From positions 1 to 64,000 of the forward strand of contig CAVUES010000008.1 in NCBI GenBank assembly GCA_963740555.1: a DNA stretch of 64,000 bases, written 5' to 3'. This DNA comes from Mayfieldus sp963740555 (GTDB taxonomy: Bacteria > Actinomycetota > Thermoleophilia > Solirubrobacterales > 70-9). The notes under the pieces were generated by a model, which did not search any database, was not told the origin of the DNA, and worked only from the letters and a program-made list of their open reading frames with translations. Made by a program: the position numbers and the translations under genes. Each line of letters begins with the position of its first letter. Within the stretch, counting starts at the first letter, position 1. Positions 1 through 6,647 of this stretch are shown here, one piece after another.

Positions 1-30
1 CTTTGTCCCGAAATTTGTCCCCGACTCCAG

Positions 31-96
31 CCAACTCCTTGGACGCGAGTCGAACTCGGATCTGCCTCCTCAGGCGCAATCGAACTCCTGGGACGC
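31..96. repeat. imperfect direct repeats beside the tRNA fragment
   Basis: Two 16-base copies that match at 14 of 16 positions lie at 31-46 and 81-96, with a shared core AACTCCT followed by GGACGC. They sit 13 to 80 bases from the tRNA 3' fragment. Repeated short motifs near an attachment core can be arm-type integrase sites, but no integrase gene is visible in the window, so that role is inference only. Confidence 0.35.
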
Positions 97-108
97 CTTC
101 CTGGGCAA

Positions 109-150
109 CTCATAATCCGTCGGTCGGAGGTTCGAATCCTCCCCGGCCCA
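109..150 (+). other. 3' half of a tRNA (CAT anticodon), probable attachment-site remnant
   Basis: The sequence reads as tRNA positions 32 to 73: anticodon loop CTCATAA (109-115), 3' anticodon strand TCCGT, variable loop CGGTC, T arm GGAGG-TTCGAAT-CCTCC (126-142), acceptor strand CCGGCCC and discriminator A at 150. The bases to the left (GGCAA just before the loop) do not pair with TCCGT, and no D arm or 5' acceptor strand GGGCCGG is present. It is therefore not a functional tRNA. A tRNA half that starts exactly at the anticodon loop is what integration of a tyrosine-recombinase element into a tRNA gene leaves at its far end; the Met or Ile identity cannot be decided. Confidence 0.7.
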
Positions 151-182
151 TCCACGTCGAGCAACCGACTGTCTAGCGAGCG

Positions 183-743
183 CTAGCCGCCGTGGTGCTT
201 GTGCCTGTGGTGCTTATGGTGCTTCTTGGGTTTGCTGGCGACGGGTGGAGTCGCCGAGGTCTGGCCGGTCGCGGGCGGCTGGGTGGTCGGGGGCGGTTGG
301 CTGGAGTCGACCGTGAGCAGCGCCTGATCCATCACTAAGTGGAGACCCGTTCCGATCACCGAGAGGCAGAGGCGCTGTCCCACCACGCCCTCGAGGATCG
401 GCACGTCCACCCCGTCAAATCCCGCCCCCGCGCTATTCGTCGATTGCGTGCCCCCATCCCAGACCACCTTCGTGTTGGGATCGGTATCGGTCGCCTCGTT
501 GCCCTTGCAGTTGTATGAGGGCAAGGTGGGCTGAACGGTCGCAACCGGTCGCCACTGGCAGGGGGTTGGCGCTTCAGGGCACTCGGCCCCGTCCCAGGTG
601 ACCGACATGGCAAAACTCCCCAGAGTCCAGTCCGAGTTGGCCAAAGCACGCGTGATTTGCCCGCTTGAAGCCGATGCCGCAGACGGCACGAGCATTCCGG
701 CGAGCACCACACAAAGGCCGAGGATCATCGCTGTTCGCTTCAC
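183..743 (-). CDS. secreted protein with Pro/Thr linker and His/Lys-rich tail
   Basis: This 186-residue protein of unknown function starts at a GTG preceded by an AGGGAG ribosome-binding site. It has a signal peptide (MKRT, then a hydrophobic stretch to about residue 25 ending in SAASA). The middle part, about residues 30 to 140, holds four or five Cys and is probably a small beta domain. A Pro/Thr-rich linker follows, and the protein ends in a basic tail made almost only of His and Lys (KKHHKHHRHKHHGG), which could bind metal or cell-wall polymers. I do not recognise the family. It is divergent from the MauE-type gene at 956, with about 210 bases of shared upstream DNA in which I see no gene. 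Confidence 0.6.
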   Translation of the reverse strand: MKRTAMILGLCVVLAGMLVPSAASASSGQITRALANSDWTLGSFAMSVTWDGAECPEAPTPCQWRPVATVQPTLPSYNCKGNEATDTDPNTKVVWDGGTQSTNSAGAGFDGVDVPILEGVVGQRLCLSVIGTGLHLVMDQALLTVDSSQPPPTTQPPATGQTSATPPVASKPKKHHKHHRHKHHGG

Positions 744-955
744 GCAACTCCCTTCAAGGACGGTCGGGGTCAGTCACCTTCTTGTCACCGGATGGACAGC
801 GGCAAGGTCAACTGCGATCTCGTACTCGTTACTCGCCTCGCCGCCTTACCGAGAACTCGAACTGTCGGCCGCTCGCCTTGCATTTCACCGGCGCGAACCT
901 ATGATCGCGGGGTGGAGGCGACCGAAAGTGCGGCGAGCTTGGGCGAGGGAGAAAA

Positions 956-1990
956 TTGACCTTGCTGCTCGTGCGGATCTTGCTCGCGGCGGTCTTCGCG
1001 ATCGCAGGGGCGGCCAAGCTGATCAGTCGCGGCAGAACCGCGGCCACGCTGGCGGAATTCGGGGTGCCCGACGTGCTCCGGCGCCCGCTCTCATTTGCGC
1101 TGCCGCTCGCCGAGCTCACGATCGCCGCTGCGCTTCTTCCTTCAGTGACGGCGGCGTGGGCCGGAGCTGCCGCCACCGTTCTTCTCGCCGCTTTCACGTT
1201 CGCCGTGGCGCGCGTCCTCTTCCGCGGCGAGACGGTCGACTGCAACTGCTTCGGCTCGCTGGGTGCGAGCCAGATCACACGATGGACAGCGGCACGCAAC
1301 GTCTTCCTGCTGCTTCTCGCCGCCACCGTCGCCGTCGCCGGGTGGAACGATCCCGGAACCAGTGCCGTCGCTTGGCTCGGGGATCTCGACTCCACGCAGG
1401 CGATCGGTCTGGCGGCGGGCGTGGCGATTGCCCTGGCGGCCGTCAACTTCGCCTTCTCGTGGCAGCTGATGCGGCAGAACGGGCGTCTGGTCGTAGAGCT
1501 GGAGGCCCTGCGCGGCGAGGTCCCCGCCAACGCAGCGCCGGGGCCAAAGCCCGGCGACCTCGCTCCCGGATTCGAGCTCCCGGCACTCGGCGGCGGCCGT
1601 CTCTCGCTCGAGCAGCTTCTCGCCGCGGGACGGGGCCTGACGATCGTCGTCACCGACCCCAGCTGCGGCGCCTGCGACCCGCTGCTGCCGGAGATCGGGC
1701 GCCTGCAGCGCGATCCGGCGACGGCGGCGCCCCTGATCCTGATCAGTCGCGGCGATCTCGAGCACAACCGCGCCAAGGCGGCCGAGCACGGCCTCGAGCC
1801 GGTCCTGATCGAAGATGAATACGAGGTCTCCCGCTCGCTCGGGATCAACGGGGCGCCGGGCGCCGTCCGCCTTGATGACGAGGGGCGGTTCGTCGCCAAG
1901 CCGTCGATGGGTACCGAGCGGGCCGGGATACTGCTCGACGACTTGGCCGCCGCCGATCCCATCCTCGCCGTCCATCAAGGAGGCAACTGA
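956..1990 (+). CDS. MauE-type membrane protein fused to a thioredoxin-like domain
   Basis: Residues 1 to about 135 form a four-helix DoxX/MauE-like membrane domain with the family's DCNCFG motif (Cys96 and Cys98). After a helix and linker, residues 190 to 344 form a TlpA/MauD-like thioredoxin fold with the redox pair Cys237-Gly-Ala-Cys240. In methylamine dehydrogenase clusters separate MauE and MauD help form the disulfides of the small subunit; here both are in one 344-residue chain. The likely role is passing oxidising equivalents across the membrane to extracytoplasmic thiols. The TTG start has GAGGGAG just upstream. Its stop overlaps the next start (ATGA), so the three genes from here to 2984 form an operon. 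Confidence 0.8.
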   Translation: MTLLLVRILLAAVFAIAGAAKLISRGRTAATLAEFGVPDVLRRPLSFALPLAELTIAAALLPSVTAAWAGAAATVLLAAFTFAVARVLFRGETVDCNCFGSLGASQITRWTAARNVFLLLLAATVAVAGWNDPGTSAVAWLGDLDSTQAIGLAAGVAIALAAVNFAFSWQLMRQNGRLVVELEALRGEVPANAAPGPKPGDLAPGFELPALGGGRLSLEQLLAAGRGLTIVVTDPSCGACDPLLPEIGRLQRDPATAAPLILISRGDLEHNRAKAAEHGLEPVLIEDEYEVSRSLGINGAPGAVRLDDEGRFVAKPSMGTERAGILLDDLAAADPILAVHQGGN

Positions 1991-2388
1991 TGGCCGCTGA
2001 CGCGGGCGCACAGCAGATCCTCGACCTGCTCAACCAGCCCTCCGACCAGCTCCGCCAAGACTCCATCGCACTGCGCAAGGCGATAAAGAATGCACGCAAG
2101 CAGCCTTACGGCGTCATGCAGCAGTACGGCATCGACGCGGTCACCGACCTGCGCGCCTTCTACCGCGACCTGCGCACCCAGATCGATGCGATCGACACCG
2201 TCGATCAGGCCTCCAAGACCAGCGCCCTCGACGCGCTCGACGCCATCGACCGCTGCTTCGGGTCATACGAGCGCAGCCTCGAGCTCGGCTACAGCGATGA
2301 GGCGGTCCCGAAGGCGAAGAAGGCCGCCAAGAGAGGGAGCCAGGGCCTGAAGGGCCTGCGCCAGGCGCGCAAGGGGCTCTCGCAATGA
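1990..2388 (+). CDS. small helical protein of unknown function
   Basis: This 132-residue protein has no signal peptide and no membrane segment. It is predicted all-helical, with many Ala, Asp, Lys and Arg, one Cys (in DRCFGSYE), and a strongly basic C-terminus (KAKKAAKRGSQGLKGLRQARKG). I do not recognise the family. Its start overlaps the stop of the MauE-thioredoxin gene and its stop overlaps the start of the Cys-rich gene, both as ATGA, so it is translated with them. It could be a cytoplasmic partner of the Tat-exported product, by analogy with dedicated Tat chaperones; that is inference. Confidence 0.65.
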   Translation: MAADAGAQQILDLLNQPSDQLRQDSIALRKAIKNARKQPYGVMQQYGIDAVTDLRAFYRDLRTQIDAIDTVDQASKTSALDALDAIDRCFGSYERSLELGYSDEAVPKAKKAAKRGSQGLKGLRQARKGLSQ

Positions 2389-2984
2389 GCCACTGGTTCG
2401 ACCGACTTGCGACCCGGAGCGCAGAGGGCCGCGACGACGGCGAGGAGCGACTGCTGACGCGCCGCCAGGCGATGCGCGCGGCGGCGACGGGCGCCGGCGC
2501 GGTCGGCCTGCTCAGCTCGCCGCTTGTCTCGGAGGCTTGGGGGCTCTTCGGGGGCCACAGCCGACAGTGCCAATGCTGGGACCACGCCGGCCGTGTCTCC
2601 GACAGGGCATCCGGCCAGCTGCTCGACACCTTCATCTTCACGCCGGGCGTTGTGACCCCGATGTTCCAAGCGGCCTTCCTCGCCGGAATGGTCGGGAACG
2701 CCGCTGCCTATCTTGGGGCGATCACCAACTGCGGCTTCTGCCGTGACGACCCCCCGAACAAGCCGCCGCCGCCGAAGTTCCAGCCCTGCACCCAGCGGGG
2801 CGGGGTGCGGCTACGCGGCGACCAGTGCGGCGGGACGGTAACCACGCCGCCGGGCGGCTCGTCGTGCCCGGGGGGCACCAGTGACTGCAAGGACGGCAGC
2901 GGCGCCTGTTGCTTTGGGTCCGACCTCTGCTGCGGCGGCGGCTGTTGCTGCATCGAGGTGGTCGGCTGCGGCTGCTGCGGCTGA
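2385..2984 (+). CDS. Tat-exported cysteine-rich protein (18 Cys)
   Basis: The 199-residue product begins with a twin-arginine signal: TRRQAM with Arg26-Arg27, then an Ala/Gly-rich hydrophobic stretch to about residue 50. The mature part contains 18 Cys: QCQC near residue 62, a CGFC pair near 118, two singles, and twelve in the last 41 residues, including CC, CC, CCC and a final CGCCG. A Pro-rich segment separates the two parts. The coupled MauE-thioredoxin protein is the obvious candidate to oxidise it, as MauE/MauD do for the disulfide-rich methylamine dehydrogenase small subunit, which is also Tat-exported. I see no Trp pair for a TTQ cofactor and no clear homology, so function is unknown. 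Confidence 0.75.
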   Translation: MSHWFDRLATRSAEGRDDGEERLLTRRQAMRAAATGAGAVGLLSSPLVSEAWGLFGGHSRQCQCWDHAGRVSDRASGQLLDTFIFTPGVVTPMFQAAFLAGMVGNAAAYLGAITNCGFCRDDPPNKPPPPKFQPCTQRGGVRLRGDQCGGTVTTPPGGSSCPGGTSDCKDGSGACCFGSDLCCGGGCCCIEVVGCGCCG

Positions 2985-2989
2985 TTCAG

Positions 2990-3110
2990 CCGCCGTAGCC
3001 CGCTTTGGGTGCCTCGACCAGTAGGCCGAGACCTTCTGGCCCAGCGGCGCTTTGGAGCAGCCGCCCGTAGTCCGCCTCGGCGTTAGATGTCCACCCAGTC
3101 GAACCCGCGA
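2990..3110 (-). pseudogene. decayed copy of the C-terminus of the GH5-like gene
   Basis: Read on the minus strand this stretch resembles the last 45 codons of the gene that ends at 3914. Both share the order W-T-x-N-x-EADYG, a Gly/Pro segment, and a final GYG, and the DNA lines up over about 120 bases with several small insertions and deletions that break the frame. No upstream part of the gene is present: the next gene starts at 3310. It is a remnant of a duplicate, left after deletion or recombination. Confidence 0.65.
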
Positions 3111-3309
3111 AACCTAATAAGCGCAAGGCGCCGTACCTAAATCCTGTGCGGCCCGCTTGACATCCGATCGGCGCGCTGTGAGTGTGCAAGCACTTACCAG
3201 AGACTCCATGCGAGTTAGGGAGTGATGACGCTCCTGCGGGTCCAGCGGGAGAGAGGGCTTGCTGAGGATGCCGAGCTCAGCGTGCGGGTCTGACCACAGG
3301 AGGACGTGA

Positions 3310-3810
3310 ATGAAGAGGTTTCAATTTTCCCTGCCGTCGCCGGCGATGATCGTGGCGATTGTGGCACTGGTTGCCGCCCTTGGCGGCAGCGCCTATGCGG
3401 CGCACAAGATCGGCTCACACCAGCTGAAGAAGAACGCCGTGACGACCAAGAAGATCAAGAACGCAGCGGTGACGAGCGGCAAGCTCGCCAACGGTGCGGT
3501 CACGGCGGGCAAGCTCGCCAACGGTGCCGTGGGCGTCGTCATGCGTCAGGGCCCGGACACGACGGTTCCGGCCAATGGGTTCGCCAGGGCCGAAGCCAAC
3601 TGCAACTCCGGCGAGCGCGCCACGGGCGGAGGGGTTTACAACGAGTCCAACGTCAACAGCGTGTTTGTCACGTCCAGCTATCCGCTACCGAATCCGACCA
3701 GCCGGCCGGCGACCGGCAACGGTCAGACTCCGACCGGTTGGCGAGTGTGGGTAAGGGATACCTCCGGCGGCCAGCAGATCGTGAACGCCTACGTGATCTG
3801 CACCTCGTAG
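3310..3810 (+). CDS. secreted protein with AVT/KL repeats, Thermoleophilia type
   Basis: This 166-residue protein has a consensus AGGAGG at 3298-3303 ahead of its ATG. An N-terminal hydrophobic segment (residues 10 to 30, ending GGSAYA) is a signal peptide or anchor. Residues 35 to 75 hold short repeats of the form KN-A-VT-xx-K(I/L), including ANGAVTAGKLANGAV. The C-terminal half (90 to 166) is a small beta domain with two Cys (EANCNSGE and VICTS) likely joined by a disulfide. Proteins with this architecture are common in Solirubrobacterales, where the repeat is seen in many surface proteins; function is unknown. Confidence 0.75.
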   Translation: MKRFQFSLPSPAMIVAIVALVAALGGSAYAAHKIGSHQLKKNAVTTKKIKNAAVTSGKLANGAVTAGKLANGAVGVVMRQGPDTTVPANGFARAEANCNSGERATGGGVYNESNVNSVFVTSSYPLPNPTSRPATGNGQTPTGWRVWVRDTSGGQQIVNAYVICTS

Positions 3811-3839
3811 GTGTAGGACTGCCTCCTGCATCGCACCAT

Positions 3840-3867
3840 GGCGGGCGGGCCCGATGGCCCGCCCGCC
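3840..3867. terminator. strong hairpin between convergent genes
   Basis: A perfect 12-bp GC stem (GGCGGGCGGGCC, loop CGAT, and its complement) lies 30 bases after the stop at 3810 and 46 bases from the stop at 3914. No T tract follows on either strand. It could act as a bidirectional terminator. Confidence 0.6.
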
Positions 3868-3913
3868 CCGCCTGCGCGGCGAGAATTGTCGAGTTCATCG
3901 GCGATGCCGCGGC

Positions 3914-5077
3914 TCAGCGGCGCCGCTGGACGGCGCGGAAGTGCTTGCGCACTCCCTTGCCGTAGCCGCTTGGGTGCCCCGAGTAGTAGGCGCCCTCTGA
4001 GGGACCCAGCAGCGCATTTGCGCAGCCGCCGTAGTCGGCCTCGGTGTTCCAGGTCCAGGCCAGGTATGAGATCCCCGCCCTGTCGGCGAACTTCATCAGC
4101 CCCAGGCTGAAGCTCGAGTTGCAGTCGGTGTCGCCGAAGCCGCCGACCAGCACCGGGAAGCTGTGCGCGAGTTGGCGCAGGTGGGGCTTCTGGCTGTTCA
4201 GGTTGCCCGAGTAGTCGAAGGAGTCGAAGTTGACGACCAGCGAGTGCAGGGGGTCATTGGGCATAAACTGCTTCCACTGGCTCACGTCGCCGGCGAAGTC
4301 GATCCCCGAGATCAGGATCGGCTGGGTGGCGCCGGTCGCGCGGATCGTGTCGACGATCGCCTGATGCCCGACCGCCTGGTAGGGCCCGAAGGCCGGCTCG
4401 CCCTCGGAGCCGTCGGCGTTGGTAGCGCATCCGTTTAACGCGCAGTCCCAGGAGATCCCGTGCGGCTCGTCGTAGGCTCCGAAGATGACGCCGTGATTGC
4501 CGCTGAACCGCGCGGCGAGCGAGCTCCAGAACGCAAGCGCGTGATCGGCGTCGGCCATCTGGATCTCGGCGTTGCCGGGGGCCGCGCCATAGACGTTGTC
4601 GCCGGGCCCGGCACCGGAGAGGCGCAGGACGACGTAGATGCCGTGCGCGTTGAGGCGACTCACATAGCCCGCGATTGCCGATTGGTAGGCGTCGCCCGTG
4701 AACTCTGGCTTCAGCCCGCCGTAGCCGCCGAGCCAGCAGGCTTCGTTGAGCGGCAGCGCGACGGCGTTGACCCGCCATTTCTTGAGCGCTCGGATCGAGC
4801 GGTTGTTGACTGGTCCCTGAAAGAAACCGAACCCGTGACCGCCGGTGCCGTCGTCGGACGAGCAGGCGTATTCGGACCCGGAGCGATTGACTCCGATCAG
4901 CCGCAGCTTCTTGCCGTGGCCGCCGGCCTTTGCGAGATGGTTGCCCGCGACGCCGATGTTCAACGCCGCCGCAGAGCCGACGGCGATCGCGAGCGACGCG
5001 CTGGCCAGGAGCGTCGCCAGCCCCAGCCGCCACAGTAACGTCACCCGGTTGATGGAGGTCTTGGCCGAGATGATCAA
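3914..5077 (-). CDS. secreted GH5-like (cellulase-fold) protein, active site degenerate
   Basis: The product resembles family 5 glycoside hydrolases: a (beta/alpha)8-type chain with GVNRSGSEYAC near the N-terminus, a helix-strand pattern around GIYVVLRLS, and FGAYDEPHG at the strand that carries the acid/base Glu. In active GH5 enzymes this reads NEP and the nucleophile strand reads VGEFG; here they read DEP and VGGFG, so the nucleophile Glu is replaced by Gly. It may bind carbohydrate rather than cut it. The frame is open to a GTG at 5167; I chose the TTG at 5077 because it gives a normal signal peptide (RVTLLWRLGL, then a hydrophobic run to GSAAA). The GTG at 5044 is also possible. Confidence 0.7.
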   Translation of the reverse strand: MIISAKTSINRVTLLWRLGLATLLASASLAIAVGSAAALNIGVAGNHLAKAGGHGKKLRLIGVNRSGSEYACSSDDGTGGHGFGFFQGPVNNRSIRALKKWRVNAVALPLNEACWLGGYGGLKPEFTGDAYQSAIAGYVSRLNAHGIYVVLRLSGAGPGDNVYGAAPGNAEIQMADADHALAFWSSLAARFSGNHGVIFGAYDEPHGISWDCALNGCATNADGSEGEPAFGPYQAVGHQAIVDTIRATGATQPILISGIDFAGDVSQWKQFMPNDPLHSLVVNFDSFDYSGNLNSQKPHLRQLAHSFPVLVGGFGDTDCNSSFSLGLMKFADRAGISYLAWTWNTEADYGGCANALLGPSEGAYYSGHPSGYGKGVRKHFRAVQRRR

Positions 5078-5295
5078 TCTGGCCGGCAGGCTATTCGACG
5101 CAGCCTCGGGCCACAACACCAACAAGGCGAGTGCGTGGTGTGGCCACCGGTAGCTCCACTTACACACACCCGCCCGCTTGCCTCAATCGGTGAAGAAGGC
5201 GGCAACTCGTCCTCTACGAAGTACTGGAGCTTTCCCAGCCCCCTACGGCTTATTGCCGATGAATCAGCGTCATGCCCGCGATAGCGTGGGGACCC

Positions 5296-5415
5296 ATGGG
5301 GAAGCGCCGCAGCCGTCAGCTCTGCCTGATTCCGGCAGCACTGCCGCTCGTCGCGCTGCTTCCGACGGGCGCCCGGGTCTCGGGGCCCTTGGGCGAATCT
5401 AAAGCAGAAAGGTAG
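5296..5415 (+). CDS. possible 39-residue leader-like peptide
   Basis: This small frame starts MGKRRSRQLC and continues with a hydrophobic run (LPLVALLPTG), like a signal peptide with nothing behind it. It ends at 5415, eight bases before the start of the esterase gene. It may be a short secreted peptide, a relic of another secreted gene, or chance. The rest of the 5168-5422 gap holds only presumed promoters for the two divergent genes. Confidence 0.2.
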   Translation: MGKRRSRQLCLIPAALPLVALLPTGARVSGPLGESKAER

Positions 5416-5422
5416 GGCCGCC

Positions 5423-6613
5423 GTGCGGCGATTCGGCAGTGGTGCATATGTAATCGCGATGACGGCGATTCTGGTGGCGGCGCTCCTGCAGGGGACCGCT
5501 GGCGCGCAGGGCAATAGGCCCGTCTCTTCAGCGCCCACAAATCCCATTTCGTTCACGAAGGGGACCCCATTCACGCTCAATAGCCCCGAGAGCAATTACT
5601 GGATTTATGTCCCGGACTCCTATGACTCGACGCATGCCACCCCCACGACCCTCTTCGTCTGGCTCCATGGCTGTGGAGGCGAAAGCTCCGGCGACATCTA
5701 CAACGTGAGCCCGGGAGGAAGCCAGGACTGGATCTCGATCGCCGTCGGGGGCAGGGAAGACGATTGCTGGGACCCGACGGGTGACCAGAGCAAGGTGCTG
5801 GCCGCGATCGCCGACGTGAAGACCCACTTCAACATCAACCCACGTCGGGTGATCCTCGGCGGCTACTCCTCCGGCGGAGACCTCGCCTACCGAACCGCGT
5901 TCTACAACGCCAACTCCTTTGCGGGCGTCCTGGCCGAGAACACCTCGCCGTTCCGAGACACGGGGTCCACCCAGGCGGCGTCGATCGCCGCCGCATCCTG
6001 GAAGTTCCACGTAGTTCACCTCGCCCACCTGCAGGACACGACGTATCCGATCGACGGAGTGCGCCAGGAGACCGACGCGATGGTGGCGGCAGGTTTTCCC
6101 CTCCAGCGAGTCGAGGTGGACGGCGGCCACTACGACGACCCCGGGGCGATCGAGAACGGGCACATGGTTCCGGGAACCGATGCCGACGTCGTGACCTATC
6201 TGCTTCCCCATATAGACGACGGCTGGCTGTCGCCGGCCGACATCTTTGGCGGTGCCCTTGGCGTAAAGGTGGCGAAGTCGGCGAAGGTCAAGCACGGCAA
6301 GGCACTGATCCGGACCACGTGTGAGCTTCCGTCCTCTGCGTCGGCCAATTGTGACGGCACGGTGCAGCTGCTGGCCGGATCCAACGCCCTGGGCCGCGAA
6401 GCGGCGACCTCGCGCAAGAAGGCGAACGGCAAGAAGACGATCGGCAAGAAGAAGTTCTCGATCGCGCCCACTCAGACGGCGACGATCAAGGTGAAGCTGA
6501 ACGGCAAGGCGAAAAGCGCGCTGCTGCACAAGGGCAAATTGAAGGTCAAGGCCAAGGTCCGAAACAGCAGCAACGGGGTCCAGAAGACTTTCAACCTGAA
6601 GCTGAAGAGCTAG
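5423..6613 (+). CDS. secreted alpha/beta-hydrolase (esterase/depolymerase type)
   Basis: The 396-residue product has a signal peptide to about residue 29 (AGAQ) and an alpha/beta-hydrolase domain to about residue 285. Visible motifs are the oxyanion segment WLHGCGGESSG, the nucleophile elbow GGYSSGGD, and GGHYDDPG as the likely catalytic His. This pattern fits the PHB-depolymerase/feruloyl-esterase (LpqC) group. Residues 285 to 396 are a Lys-rich beta extension with two Cys and repeated KVK/KLKVKAK strings, a wall- or polymer-binding tail often seen in Thermoleophilia secreted proteins. The substrate cannot be told. The GTG start is preceded by a weak AAAGG. Confidence 0.75.
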   Translation: MRRFGSGAYVIAMTAILVAALLQGTAGAQGNRPVSSAPTNPISFTKGTPFTLNSPESNYWIYVPDSYDSTHATPTTLFVWLHGCGGESSGDIYNVSPGGSQDWISIAVGGREDDCWDPTGDQSKVLAAIADVKTHFNINPRRVILGGYSSGGDLAYRTAFYNANSFAGVLAENTSPFRDTGSTQAASIAAASWKFHVVHLAHLQDTTYPIDGVRQETDAMVAAGFPLQRVEVDGGHYDDPGAIENGHMVPGTDADVVTYLLPHIDDGWLSPADIFGGALGVKVAKSAKVKHGKALIRTTCELPSSASANCDGTVQLLAGSNALGREAATSRKKANGKKTIGKKKFSIAPTQTATIKVKLNGKAKSALLHKGKLKVKAKVRNSSNGVQKTFNLKLKS

Positions 6614-6647
6614 GCGGCCCATTCGCCGGCTTCTCGGCGGCCGGTGA

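Noticed and set aside
598..1962. Long frames on both strands over the MauE-thioredoxin gene and its upstream gap
   Set aside because: They overlap the well-supported gene at 956, are Arg/Ala/Pro-rich, and lack ribosome-binding sites and recognisable motifs.
2385..2984. Methylamine dehydrogenase small subunit
   Set aside because: Tat signal and Cys-richness fit, but the large subunit and other mau genes are absent, the Cys spacing is far denser, and the Trp pair for the TTQ cofactor is missing.
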